DNA of 64,000 nt, from assembly GCA_947396885.1 (NCBI GenBank), contig OX377202.1, forward strand, positions 7,130,001 through 7,194,000. Reading direction: 5' to 3'. The notes beneath the pieces were generated by a model. That model did no database searches and was not told the DNA's origin. It saw only the letters and a list, made by a program, of their open reading frames with translations. The DNA is from Heligmosomoides polygyrus polygyrus. Taxonomy: Eukaryota > Nematoda > Chromadorea > Rhabditida > Heligmosomidae. Position numbers and translations under genes: made by a program. Below are positions 1 through 9,778 of the stretch, in pieces (within the stretch, counting starts at the first letter, position 1; each line of letters opens with the position of its first letter).

Positions 1-300
1 TCACTCCGAGCATCGTCCTCTCGATTCCACGCTGCGCGAAGCTGATCGCGTGTTCATCCTGCTTTCGTATAGCCCATGTCTCTGAGGCGTATGTTAGGGC
101 AGGAAGAGCAGTGGAGTCCAATAGGTGGGAACGGAGTCGGCCGTTCATCGTCTTCTTCTTGACTTCTATGACGCTCTTGAAGGCTCCGCAAGTCGCATTC
201 CTTCTGCCCAAATCCGGCACTAGGTCGTTGGCTATGTTGGTTTCAAGGCGTCGATACACAGCTGGAACATTTGGATATGTTCGTTCTGTTGAACGAGAAT
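1..300 (-). mobile_element. RTE-type LINE fragment, reverse transcriptase C-terminal region
   Basis: Read on the minus strand, about 260-1 is one open frame ending at the window edge. It contains the residue runs LPALTYASETWAIRKQ and GIERTMLGV, typical of the segment just after the RT palm/thumb in RTE-clade non-LTR retrotransposons. Upstream, a short piece in another frame reads NISKCSSCV, which belongs before it in the family, so there is at least one frameshift near 250. The catalytic palm is not in the window. The next part of the same kind of element (the RTE C-terminus) appears at 43750-44115 and 56964-57310, so this is one of three RTE fragments here. It is a degenerate copy, continuing off the left edge. 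Confidence 0.8.
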
Positions 301-639
301 GGACATTTTCTGAGCACTTGAAGATAGAAGTCAAGAACGGCGAGAGCTTTCGGTCCGACCTAATACTACTATAGGCCGGTTTCGCGCCCCGGAAGTGTGC
401 TGCATCGAGGGAATTCTTCATGCGGCCTTCTTCGGAGGCCACGTGTTGAAGCACACAGTCGAGGTCTTCTCTTCGCACCGCTCCCTTGTCGCCTGCCACT
501 GCGCCAACCTATATAGGCCCTTGTTGCTCCGACTCAGCCACGCATCAACACGAAGTGGATGTTGTTCCCGCGGACAGCTCCTGCGCTGGTCCCCAACATC
601 CATAGCCCATCTTAACATCACCCGCGTGGTACAGTTCTA

Positions 640-960
640 CCGACCGAATCTTGTAGTCTCTATTACTGCTCTCAATAAACCTTCCCACGCCTCGAATTGA
701 GAGACACTACGCAATAAGTAACAAACCTCACAGCAACTCCAACATATCAATAATAGGAACACAACATCCTGCTAGTCAAGGCTGAGCCCCGCCACCTTAC
801 CAACGGGTGAGCCAAGCGCAACCCGCTTGTCCTTTCCGACTCATATCCTGAAGCCTGTGCTCATGAGGGCGGTAGCTCGGTCGAACTCTGCGTTTACCTC
901 CTATCTGACGATCCTGCGCGCCATATTCTGATCGTCCCCAAGTCTTGCGCTGCTGGTCGA
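640..960 (+). repeat. Dispersed repeat, possibly LTR-derived
   Basis: This stretch resembles 29270-29545 in the same orientation. Both carry an A/T-rich 'aataaacc' or 'agtaaacc' block, then 'cacgcctcg' or 'aagcctcg', then 'acactacgcaat' or 'acactgcgcaat', and later a shared 'aagcgcaacccg'. Such a layout (poly(A)-signal-like block followed by a conserved stretch) would fit the R/U5 part of an LTR, but no TG...CA ends or primer-binding site could be fixed. The upstream 395-640 holds only weak open frames. Confidence 0.35.
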
Positions 961-1124
961 GTCAATGTCCCGATGGAGATGGAACGAATGCTGACGACGA
1001 GCCGGCCGCTGAAGGCGATGGGGGAGAACGGACCGATCGCTCACGACGGCAATAGAGGCGACGACTGCCGACTGGGTGCGGGAAGGCGTTTATACTGCGT
1101 CGCGGCGCGTGTGCGCAACTGTAT

Positions 1125-1452
1125 AGGCCCATGCACACTTCTGCGACACCGCGGCGCGGCAAGAGGGACGACGGCCACTTCTGCGAAATCCAGCGTTCGC
1201 GGCGCGGTCAAGTTAGAGCATCGTTATAGGTAACGGTACCGACGTCCCAGTTCATGTCGCACCGCCTGGAATGATTTGAACCATTCCAGCCTGCGGCACT
1301 CAGCGCGGCATCGCCGACGATAGCCGCCGCGATAGTCGCAAAAGTGTGCATGCCCCCCTCTTTGGCACGTGTCGCTGTGTCGCGCCGCGCCCGTCGCGGC
1401 CCTATCCTTCATCATGGCCGTGCCGCGCTGTCGCAGAAGTGTGCATGGGCCT
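1125..1452. mobile_element. MITE with AGGCCC termini
   Basis: A 328-bp element with inverted ends: the left starts AGGCCCATGCACACTTCTGC and the right end is its complement. It is flanked on both sides by TAT (1122-1124 and 1453-1455), a likely 3-bp target duplication. No transposase is encoded. The ends resemble those of the element at 33345-33756, so both probably used the same unseen transposase. Confidence 0.75.
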
Positions 1453-1455
1453 TAT

Positions 1456-2500
1456 GCCCTTCTCGTCGGGTCCTGAGGCCGGATTCTCAACTGCTAAACC
1501 CGTGGGTATGAGTAGTAGAGATAAGATGGGTCAGATACTCTGAGCTGATTCATACTTCAGACGACTCATAGCTCATTCATACTCTGAGCTAGCGAAGTTC
1601 TCGTCATGTACGTAGTTGCTTGTCTCTGTTAGCACAACATTACTTCGCGTAAATGAATAAAGAATAAAGATAGAGATAAGGTAAGAGTCAGAGACGCATG
1701 CTTCATCGTGGGTATCTCTACCCCCTATACCCGCGGGTTAATCGTTGATGAATCCGGCCTCTGGACGCCGCCATGCCGAGGTTACCTTGGTGCGAGGACA
1801 TACGCGTATAAGCTCGTCACTGTTTACCTTTTGGTAAGGAAAAATGGTGAATGGTCATATCAAATAAAAATAAGAAGCTGGAAATACGTTCTGGTAATTT
1901 TCTGGCTATTTTTTGCTCTGGTAATTCGAATGACGTTCGTTTTGACAATGAATCATTTAGACTACTTGGCTTGTAGGACGGCTTCTTGACGTCTAGAGAC
2001 ATTGTCTACAACTTGCTACCGATATATGCACAGTCCAATGACGCAAAGCAAACTAATCTAGCCTGAACACCGAAACATAGAGCTGCAGTGGAATTAGTTA
2101 CTTAAGAATCAGTGAAACTATGCATGCAAGCCGAACGAGCTCTGGTCTACCTCAATGTATCGACATGTTTATTCCTTATTAATTTCGGCGTTAGCCGCTA
2201 TATTGCTAGGACTTTCACCCATTTCTTTCCATCAGGTTCTCACTGAGTGACGAAATAGAGAAAGCATTCGTGGGAAACGGCTGCAATGTTGCTAGAAGCT
2301 GGTGGTGGGTTGGAACCAAGAGGTAGGATGTACGGTGCAGTTGACTGACTGGATCTGACTGACTAGACGGTGCACTGGCACCTCCCAGGCCAAATTCTTA
2401 ACTAGTGCCTTCTCGAGACTCCCTTCAAAATTATGAGCGAATTATTCTGTGAGCAGTCTTCTCTAGGGATCTACACTTTTCGATAAAAATCTAAACACAC
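1456..2500. other. No recognisable gene or repeat
   Basis: About 1 kb of unremarkable sequence. Short open frames (for example 1708-1989 plus) lack splice signals, family motifs or a convincing codon pattern. It lies downstream of the minus-strand gene that ends at 2534. Confidence 0.5.
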
Positions 2501-2508
2501 CAATGCCA

Positions 2509-2514
2509 TTTATT
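2509..2514 (-). terminator. Polyadenylation signal AATAAA for gene 1
   Basis: AATAAA on the minus strand, about 20 nt after the stop codon of the gene ending at 2534. Spacing is typical of compact nematode 3' UTRs. Confidence 0.65.
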
Positions 2515-2533
2515 AACTTAAATAGACGTATAG

Positions 2534-4962
2534 TCATTGGTTTTTTCTGCGTAGAAAAGACAAGACATTTTTCTTCTTCTTTCCTTCAGCACTCTTCTGT
2601 GTCGGTGAAGACGACAGCTTCCTCTCTTTCTTGACAACCTTGAGCACCCGTGGCAATGATCTATTCATTTCTTTCGATCCAGTTGCTGTATCCAACAGTG
2701 GTGCTGTCGACTCCACCGATCCTGTTCTTGATCTAACGCTCTGTTTCTTCCCGGTCTTGCTGAGCATCTCCTCTGCCGATTTTGTTTTCGCCTTCGTCGA
2801 TTCTTTCTTGGGAGCCTTAGTTCGATTTGGTGCAGCTTCCCTGGATCCCGGACGAGATTCACGATCGCGATTGATGGGATCGGCTGTCTGCTCGACTGGC
2901 ATCTCATCCGTGTCTGAGTCGGAAGGATTACTCTCAGGTTCTTTCGATCCTGGTAATGATTTCAGAGTCAACAGTTTGTTGCGAAGACGTCGTGGTGTAA
3001 GAACTCTCTGAAAAACCACAGCATTAGCACTTGTGACTATACCGAATTCCGAAAAATATTGATTTATTTACACGTCCACCTTGAGCGCGCTCATTAAAAA
3101 AAACAGGGTTAGAAAAAACAAAGCAACTATAGTCGATAACGCTGAACAACAAAGTACAGGGTGGCCGATAAGTATTGTCGTCGCGAAAAACGTCATATTT
3201 TCAATAATACGCGAGATTTTTTAAAAGTTGCTATTCTTCAATATAACCAACAACATGTAAATTGGATTTTACAAGAATGCTTCGAGGTGGCCTCCCTTGG
3301 CTTTTGCGCAGGCTCTCAAGTCTTGGTTTCACTGATTCCATGTTGCGCCGCAGGTAGCTAGCGTCGATTTCTTCCAGGCTTGGTTAAGTTAGGGGCGTAG
3401 CTGGTCCAAATTGGTGATGGTCCTCTTCCTCAGCTTCTGCTCTAGGTATCCCCATGTGGCAAAAATCCTGTTGAAAGATTTCGGGATTTTTTTTTCATAA
3501 AAAGAAAGGACTACTTTCTTCAGAACCTCCTCTTGGTATGTTCCAGCGTTGGTTTTCACGTTTCTCTCCACGAAAATCAGCGGCGTCTTCTGGTTTGCTG
3601 TGATACCAGCCCACACCATCAGTCCTTTTGGGAACAGCGATTTTGTGACGATCTTCCTTTTCCGAGTGTGTCCTTGATCGGGTCTGAGGAGCTGGCGATC
3701 ATTTTGAGCTTTGTGTGCGACTTCGGTTGTGAAAATTTTCTCATCTGTCCACAGCACATCGTCGACGCGGCGCACTGAGAAAAGCCGCAGCAGCTATTTA
3801 CATTTTTCCTCTCGGTTTTCCTTGGCTGCCTCTGTCAACTGGTGTCCGTTTAGCAGACGATAGCTGCGAAGTCCTAGTTCATTCTTAACGATTGATTGAA
3901 CAGTAGAACGAGCGATTCCGAGGCTCCTTGCGATCCTGTTAAGAGATATGCTGTCGTTTCTGTCGACTCTCTTCTTAATGATCGCACGATTCTCTTTTGT
4001 ATTCACAGAACGAGGACGACCTGACTTTACCTTTATGCTGACGTCCCTTTCTCCTTCCACTGCCTGATGATCCGCTGAACTGTTCTCAATGGAATACGGA
4101 GCTTCCTTGCAATGGCAGTGGTGAACCTTCCGCTTTCAGCGAGGCGGGCTACTGTTTCTCGATGAGGGTACGGTCGCAAAGAGACTACGAACAAAATTTT
4201 TTATATACCGCAAGAAATTGGATTTAATGTCGTAAACGATGGACGCAAAGGCACACGATTTCAAAAAAATAAAAGAAACAGGTGCGCGCCAATACCGCGA
4301 CAATACTTATCGGCCACCCTGTAAAAAAATGGTTTCAATGTGCACTGCAATTTAATATTTTCAAGTAATGCCATTAGAAGCCCAAACACAAGGAGCCCGA
4401 ACAATGGTTGGTCATAAACAGTGAGAGTAAGAGCAATAAGTCCATTTTATTTAATATAATTAAATTAATAGTTTGATTGTGGTATAGCGGGGCACATCTC
4501 GGTCAGTCAACCAGCACAGCTATGGCATGATTCCGAATAGATGAGGAAACCACTTTCGAGCGGCTTAGAAGAAGGAAGCACCTAGGAGTCTGGCCTTAAT
4601 TCCGATCATACCTAGGCAATCATTACGCTTCCCTTCGATGCTGCTTCCATAGGAAGTGGGGTGACCTAGCCGAACTTCCAATAAAACGTATACACATATA
4701 CATATATAACGGCTTACATGGAACATTCTCTCACTACTACGCTTGGGCGTCGTGTTTCGACGACGTTCTTCTTGTGCCGAGGACTGCGTACTATCGACTT
4801 CATATACTGAACCAAACCCTTTTAAAATTGGCATATTTGCAGCAAAACCGCAAGCTTTTTGAACACTATTTTAAGAGAGGGAACGAGAAACTTACCACCA
4901 TCGGCAGCAGAAATTGTCGGAATGGTCCCGTAGCTCGGTGGTTCACTGGGTGGAGTAAACAT
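2534..4962 (-). CDS. Gene 1: three-exon basic Ser/Lys/Arg-rich protein of unknown function
   Basis: Exons 4962-4896, 4806-4718 and 3007-2534 join in one frame of about 210 codons. Exon 1 follows TTGATTTCCAG directly with ATG and ends at a GGTG|GTAAGT donor. Exon 2 sits between TTTGGTTCAG and CAT|GTAAGC. Exon 3 follows GTTTTTCAG and runs to a stop, with AATAAA about 20 nt later. All phases agree (1 nt + 2 nt, then 0). The last exon is rich in Ser, Lys, Arg and Glu (KKERKLSSSPTQKSAEGKKK, ending FLRRKNQ), has no membrane segment and looks disordered; a nuclear or nucleic-acid-binding role is only a guess. ATG abutting the first acceptor would fit SL trans-splicing, but upstream exons cannot be excluded. 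Intron 2 holds a complete Tc1-type transposon (3157-4321). Confidence 0.65.
3157..4321 (-). mobile_element. Tc1/mariner-superfamily transposon, transposase broken
   Basis: A 1165-bp element bounded by TA and inverted ends starting CAGGGTGGCCGATAAGTATT. The minus strand carries transposase pieces in several frames. From about 4170 there is a helix-turn-helix region (IARKLRIPLRTVQRIIRQW), then 4060-3794 a second HTH (NRIARSLGIARSTVQSIVKN), then 3775-3389 with the first catalytic Asp in LWTDEKIFT followed by LMVWAGIT. The part holding the second and third catalytic acids is missing; sequence jumps to a C-terminal ATWGYLEQKLR...NLDQL segment. It is related to the copy at 30530-31812. It sits in intron 2 of gene 1 in the same orientation. 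Confidence 0.85.
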
Positions 4963-4999
4963 CTGGAAATCAACATCAGTTCGACTATTTTTATTTTTA

Positions 5000-6138
5000 T
5001 AAATATGAATATTCTTCTTAAGATAAACGTTTTATTTTTGACCGTGAACGCTTTATAGAGAACATTGTGCAGAGCAAAGCAAAGGACTTCAAGTTCAAAC
5101 GGACACGTTTCGGGGTGCTCAAAACTGTGTTTCACCAAAAGTATTTGAGTGCAAAATAATCTACATATGCATGATGTGTAGATGGTATCCTGATTTACCA
5201 GAGAGGAGCGAGCATCAGGAAATCGGACCCCGCAATGAAGCGATAGAAACGCTGAAAGAGAATCTATCTATGTAAGGTGATTCAGTTAGTTACTCATCGG
5301 GAAGAGTGCTGGGTGCTGATCATGAATATGCTACTCGATTTGAAGAGCTTTTTTCCTTTGCCGCCCAAAGACCCAAAGATACGGCTGGATATTGTATTTT
5401 GAAATGGAGAAAGCAAAAAAGTGGTTGTGTTATATGAATGAATCATTCACCACGTTATTATGTGTATCGATAAGTGTGGAAATAATGTTTAGCTGGGGTT
5501 GTGCACGAATTTGAGAGTCAGGCAAATTAGTCGCGAAAGGAAACTACGGCGCACTCACCAGTGTAGCTCTGCGAAGCTACATTGAAGCTATTAATCAAAT
5601 AATCTCCTATAGTAATAATCAATAGGATAAGATTTGCGCTTTTCTGCACTTTAAAAAAAGGTGTAAAAACACGGGTCCGGAAGTTAGATACCCCGGTACC
5701 CTGACAGTGTGCGCCTCCTTTGTGGCCTCGCCTGCGCTGACGAGTTGTGAGGGTTCGACCGTTCGGCGGCCGCTAGGCCGCTGAGCAACTGACTTTGAAA
5801 ATACATATATGACAGAGGCCCCTTGTGGTTTAGTTGACTCAGGATCAGCTGCACGCTTGAGTTCGTCTTACGTTTCATCTTTCAGTGAGAGATAAAGGAT
5901 AAGGTTCAGGATTCAATAATCCTTCTGTTTAGATTAGTAAGTTTAGTCTAAAGGGATGACGTAGAAGTGGGCTAGTTGAGTTTCGAGTTCACCGCCTAGA
6001 TAAAGTAAATGTATAACATAAAGTGGGTTCATGTATGTTTTTTCGAAGTGATCCACGCTTCACTTTGGCCACCTATTGCCCTAGGACCATTATTAATTAT
6101 GATGTTCCAAAGATTTCATAGTAGATTCTCCATAACCT
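5000..6138. other. Region upstream of gene 1, no gene recognised
   Basis: Mostly A/T-rich. A short stretch near 5305-5335 (gggtgctgatcatgaat) recalls a motif in the foldback element at 9779-11057 and the ATCGAT repeats. The 5684-5800 piece has a weak tRNA-like look (TTGCTCAGCGGCCTAGCGG on the minus strand) but no cloverleaf. If gene 1 has further 5' exons they would lie here; I could not phase any. Confidence 0.4.
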
Positions 6139-6142
6139 TTAA

Positions 6143-6755
6143 CACGTTGACGACCGCGCCTTCTTCACGTGTCTGGCGCGTGGGACTAACCGATTTTTTG
6201 CGACGCCGACAGCGTGGCACGACGTCATGTCGTACGGCCCTACGCGACCGCAAAATTAGTCTCTTGATGGGAAGCGATGATGAGGATGACGAGATGGTCC
6301 AGTACGACGTTGATGATGTCCTTGTACTACCAACTGACGACGATGATGGCTCAGAAAGCGAAGTAATAGAATCCGAAGCAGAAGATGAGGATAGGGAAGT
6401 TTGGAAGAGCGATTTTGGAGCCCCAAATCGGTGAAACTTTGCGACGGAGTCCGGCCTTCATGACGATGTGTTCGACTGCGGTAGGCCGATCGATTACTAT
6501 CGATTATTTTTCAATGACGAATTGTTAGTTAAAGCCACTACTTGACGATAAGCTCAATAAACCAATAACCGCAACTTGTTTTTGGTGACCACGCGTCTTA
6601 CTTTAATGTTTAAAGATGAAGCACACATAACACAAAAAAGTTTCTCGGAAAGATCTAAATCCAACTAGAAAAATAAATTACAAGGCTGTGGCCAGACGTC
6701 ATGTCACACGGTCCCACGCGGCCGAAAGGGTGTGGCCTGACATCAGGTCAACGTG
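6143..6755 (+). mobile_element. piggyBac-type deletion derivative
   Basis: A 613-bp element flanked by TTAA on both sides (6139-6142, 6756-6759) with inverted ends CACGTTGAC / GTCAACGTG. TTAA targets are the signature of piggyBac. Internally it keeps only the N-terminal part of a transposase gene. A much shorter relative is at 61748-61876. Confidence 0.85.
6267..6545 (+). pseudogene. piggyBac transposase N-terminal remnant
   Basis: From ATG at 6267 the frame reads MGSDDEDDEM and continues as a very acidic stretch (DVDDVLVLPTDDDDGSESE, SEAEDED) to a stop at 6432-6434. Acidic N-termini are usual in piggyBac transposases. A second piece in another frame (about 6450-6545) reads DYYRLFFNDELLVKATT then stop, matching the start of the conserved DDE domain (F-L-F-F-x-D-E-L-L). 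The whole catalytic core is absent, so no active enzyme is encoded. At least one frameshift separates the pieces. Confidence 0.75.
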
Positions 6756-6884
6756 TTAAGGGACCTTCGAGAACTATTTACGTGCTTTCAAAATTTCCTC
6801 GAGATTTCTTGAAATCTCGCTTTGTCCTCGTTGGAGAATTATTTAATATTACCAATGTAATATATTACTGATATAATTGCCACT

Positions 6885-7177
6885 GGGAGCGTGTAGCGCA
6901 GTCGGAGGAGGCGCCGACGGTCGCGTGCACCCGGTACCAGGTTCCTGGTTCGGAATTTCCGCCCAGGCCAACCAAGCCTTCCATCCCTTCGGGGTCGGCG
7001 AATTGGTACCAGACGTGTCTGGGAAGGATAGAGCGCTGACTTGTTCATCGGTTGGCCACCGCAAGTCATTGTATGGCCAAATACGCATTCAACACGCCTC
7101 CACGACATCCCGTATGAGTAGAATGCGTGAAGCATCTCAAAGAGGATTGAATAACGCCGTCCTTTATCCTTATCCTT
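6885..7177 (+). mobile_element. tRNA-derived SINE, family 1, copy a
   Basis: The 5' end has Pol III-like boxes: A box TGTAGCGCAGTCGGAGGA and B box CTGGTTCGGAATTTCC. A unique body of about 200 bp follows, then a (TTATCC)-type short tandem tail. It is flanked by a near-perfect duplication (ATAATTGCCACTG at 6873-6885; ATAACTGCCACTG at 7178-7190), as made by LINE-driven insertion. Other copies: 12399-12688, 45186-45487, 63180-63464 (all minus), a variant at 45970-46265 and a scrap near 18960-19020. Confidence 0.85.
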
Positions 7178-7189
7178 ATAACTGCCACT

Positions 7190-7750
7190 GTGTTAAACGT
7201 TCAGGAAACCAAAACACTCGACGAAATCCACATCAGAAAAGTACCCTTAAGTGCATTTCCAAGGGATGACGGAATAGACCTCTCCTTTCATGAAGTTACG
7301 GATAAATTTTTATCGTGTACCTTTTTACCCTGCTCTGGAAACATGATTATAAATCCTAGTTTGTACGTTTCCTAGCATGTTTCAAAACCCATGTGGGACC
7401 TGCCCTTTTAAGGCAGCTACCATTGGAGGCAGATAACCACAGTCTGAGCACCCTACTTTGCCTCGTAAACCGGTCCGCCCTCAACGGATCTCACCAGCTG
7501 GCCTGCCCTCCCGATATGTCGGGATATCTAGCATAGCGCACCCTAGAGACACTCTTGTAGCAAAAAGTCCAAGAATGTTCTGCCTTTCAAACTGCAATGA
7601 TGATTTTTTGGAGATTCGTGTAGAGTTGGTGTAAAAATTCTACGAGAAAATTTTCAATTTTTAAAATGTTTAGCTTGATTTTAAGGTTGTCTAGTTTGAA
7701 TTGAATGTTGCTTGAACTGAATGAAAGTTCAATGTTGCTCTGGACTTCAT
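7190..7750. other. Unassigned sequence between SINE and LINE
   Basis: No gene recognised. 7380-7570 is somewhat GC-richer and open in places but shows no motif; 7570-7750 is A/T-rich and may be degraded LINE sequence. Confidence 0.35.
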
Positions 7751-7751
7751 T

Positions 7752-8640
7752 ATGAGGAAATCCATGAAAGGTGATGAAACGGGTATTAAATGGAGCAGGA
7801 CACACCGGTTAACAGACCTCGATTTCGCAGACGATGTAGCCATCATAGCCGAGAACAACGGCTTACTGCAGCAGGCAACCATAAACCTCGCGAACGAAGC
7901 CAAGAAAATTGGACTACGATTAAACCCGGACAAATCGAAAGTGATGAGCATAGGGAGAACAGATATGAACGTTAGATACAGATAGATATCAACGTTGAGG
8001 CATTACAGCTTGAAAGTGTCCAGAAGTTCACATATCTTGGAAGTACCGTGTCATGCGACGGGAATGTGGAATCAGAAATACTAACGAGGATTGTGAAGGC
8101 TTCATCTGTGTTTCGGAAGCTTGGTCCAATCTGGAGCTTACCGTCAATCGCGTCGAAGATAAAGCTGCGGCTTTACCACTCAATTGTAGTCCTGATTGTT
8201 GCCTACGCGAGTGAAACATGGACTATGTCCATGAAGTGCGCCAAAAAGCTAAACGCCTTCCACCAGAGATGCCTTCGACGGATATTGAAAGTGCGATATA
8301 CAGACCGTGTGACTAACTGTAAAGTCCTAAACCGGAGCGGTCCAAGTAGTCTTTCTGCGTTAATCGCACAAAGACGTCTACGCCTCGCAGGACACGTAAT
8401 GCGAATGCTTGAGTACCGATTTCCTCGAGTAGCCATGTGTTGGATTCCTGAAGGTGGTAGCAGAGCGCGCGGTCATCCGAGAAACACATGGAGGCGAACA
8501 TTCGTAAAGGACCTTCAACTACTAAATATTTCCAGAGACGAAGGTGAAGAGTTGGACCAAGACAGGTATCAATGGAGAAATCTCGTTGCCCGATATGCCC
8601 AATAGCATGGGAGGAACTAAATCTAAGTCTAAGTAATTTT
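7752..8640 (+). mobile_element. Non-LTR retrotransposon (LINE) 3' half, frameshifted
   Basis: The frame 7752-7985 contains the RT palm motif LDFADDVAIIAENNGLLQQ, with the catalytic Asp pair, and then LNPDKSKVMSIG. A disruption at about 7985 is followed by 7990-8605 in another frame, with KFTYLGSTVSCDG, YASETW, QRCLRRILKV, RLAGHVMRM, ending WRNLVARYAQ and a stop. This is the end of a LINE RT protein. The 3' tail after the stop has short tandem TAAGTC units, the usual end of such elements. The N-terminal endonuclease and the start of the RT are missing (5' truncation). It is diverged from the RTE fragments elsewhere in the window. Confidence 0.85.
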
Positions 8641-9283
8641 GAACTGAAAACAAGCGGCATATCAATTATTCTGAATATGGCTGGTTTCGACCGCAAGCAT
8701 TACTGTCCCAAGTTTCGCCTACTAGTACATAGAAATCTTAAGCATGTATGTTGGTTGGCATAAAACTGCAACTTGGTTAAGAAGAGACTTTCCATACAGC
8801 AATCAACCACTATAGCATTATGACTACAGTTAAAGCAAAAAGAGGTAGATTTGGGCACACACCATGTTAAAATCGTATCCTACTCCTTCCGGATCGCGAA
8901 GTCCATTAAGGATCTTACATGATGAAATCTGAAACTGGCAACTATGTGCGTTCTATTCAGCCCTAACAGGAGACTCACTTCATAGTACGAAGCCTTCGTT
9001 ACCACACGGATCTTCACAGGTCTTGGAATCGTTGGCAAACTCCTCGGATCATTAAGACAACAGAGTGAGAGTAAGCGCTCCTGTAAATGCAGGCTCTTAG
9101 GAAAACAGTTTGAGTAGACAATGATCTAAAGAGCAGAGAACTGCAGGATTATAATACGCGCGGTGCGAAGTAACATGACCATAGCTTAAATTTTTTTGCA
9201 CCACCGTGTTTCTGGCGGTTAAAAACTTTACGAAGGATTACTTGAAAACAGTGGACATTGTCGGTGCAAGGTGCTATAAACTT
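8640..9283. other. Unassigned sequence
   Basis: No gene, repeat or element ends recognised in this stretch. Confidence 0.4.
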
Positions 9284-9645
9284 TTAATCAGAACTAGACC
9301 GGTACAAAATTGAGGCAACTTCATAAAAGCCATGAACAGTAGTAAAAATAGGAACAAGCGGAATTGTAACAACATCGGGATTTCTACTTAGCATACAAGT
9401 AAGGTGGTGTTCAGTTACAACTTGATCTAGATTAGCCCGAGTATCAATAACGGGAATGGAGTCTGAAACTTTCTTGAGCTTTGAAACCAAAAAATAACCA
9501 AGTAACTTCATTCTTGACGAGCTTAGAAGTTGACGACGAGAGAGCAGAGAAGTGAATAACACAACTAGCACAGAATACGCGTTAACAACCACCTGCTGCT
9601 CAAAAGAAAGTCCCACGAATGGGTGTGAAGCAAGAAGTTGTGTAA
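9284..9645 (-). other. Unassigned open reading frame
   Basis: The minus strand is open for about 120 codons outside the adjacent MITE, ending at a stop at 9284. It has mixed hydrophobic and polar content (FVGLSFEQQVVVNAYSVLVV, KLKKVSDSIPVIDTRANLDQ) and no family I recognise. It lies downstream of the CNNM gene on the same strand and could be a further exon, an unrelated gene or a transposon scrap. The frame runs on through the MITE by chance. Confidence 0.2.
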
Positions 9646-9775
9646 GGGCCGTTTTATACTTTGACGCAGAGCGGCGCGATGCCACGTATTGTGACCACAC
9701 TGATCGACGCGATCGATCAATTTGGCCACTATGCATGCCATAGCGTCGCTCGGCGTCGGAAGTATAAAAGGGGCC
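9646..9775. mobile_element. 130-bp MITE with TAA target duplication
   Basis: Inverted ends GGGCCGTTTTATACTTTGAC and the complement of GGCCCCTTTTATACTTCCGA, flanked by TAA at 9643-9645 and 9776-9778. The right TAA is also the left target duplication of the foldback element that follows. The ends resemble the MITE at 35143-35375 (GGGCTTGTTTATACTTCGCG). TAA/TTA targets suggest a PIF/Harbinger-type transposase. Confidence 0.8.
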
Positions 9776-9778
9776 TAA

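Noticed and set aside
5684..5800. tRNA-like stretch on the minus strand
   Set aside because: Some A/B-box resemblance but no acceptor or anticodon stem, and no second copy in the window.
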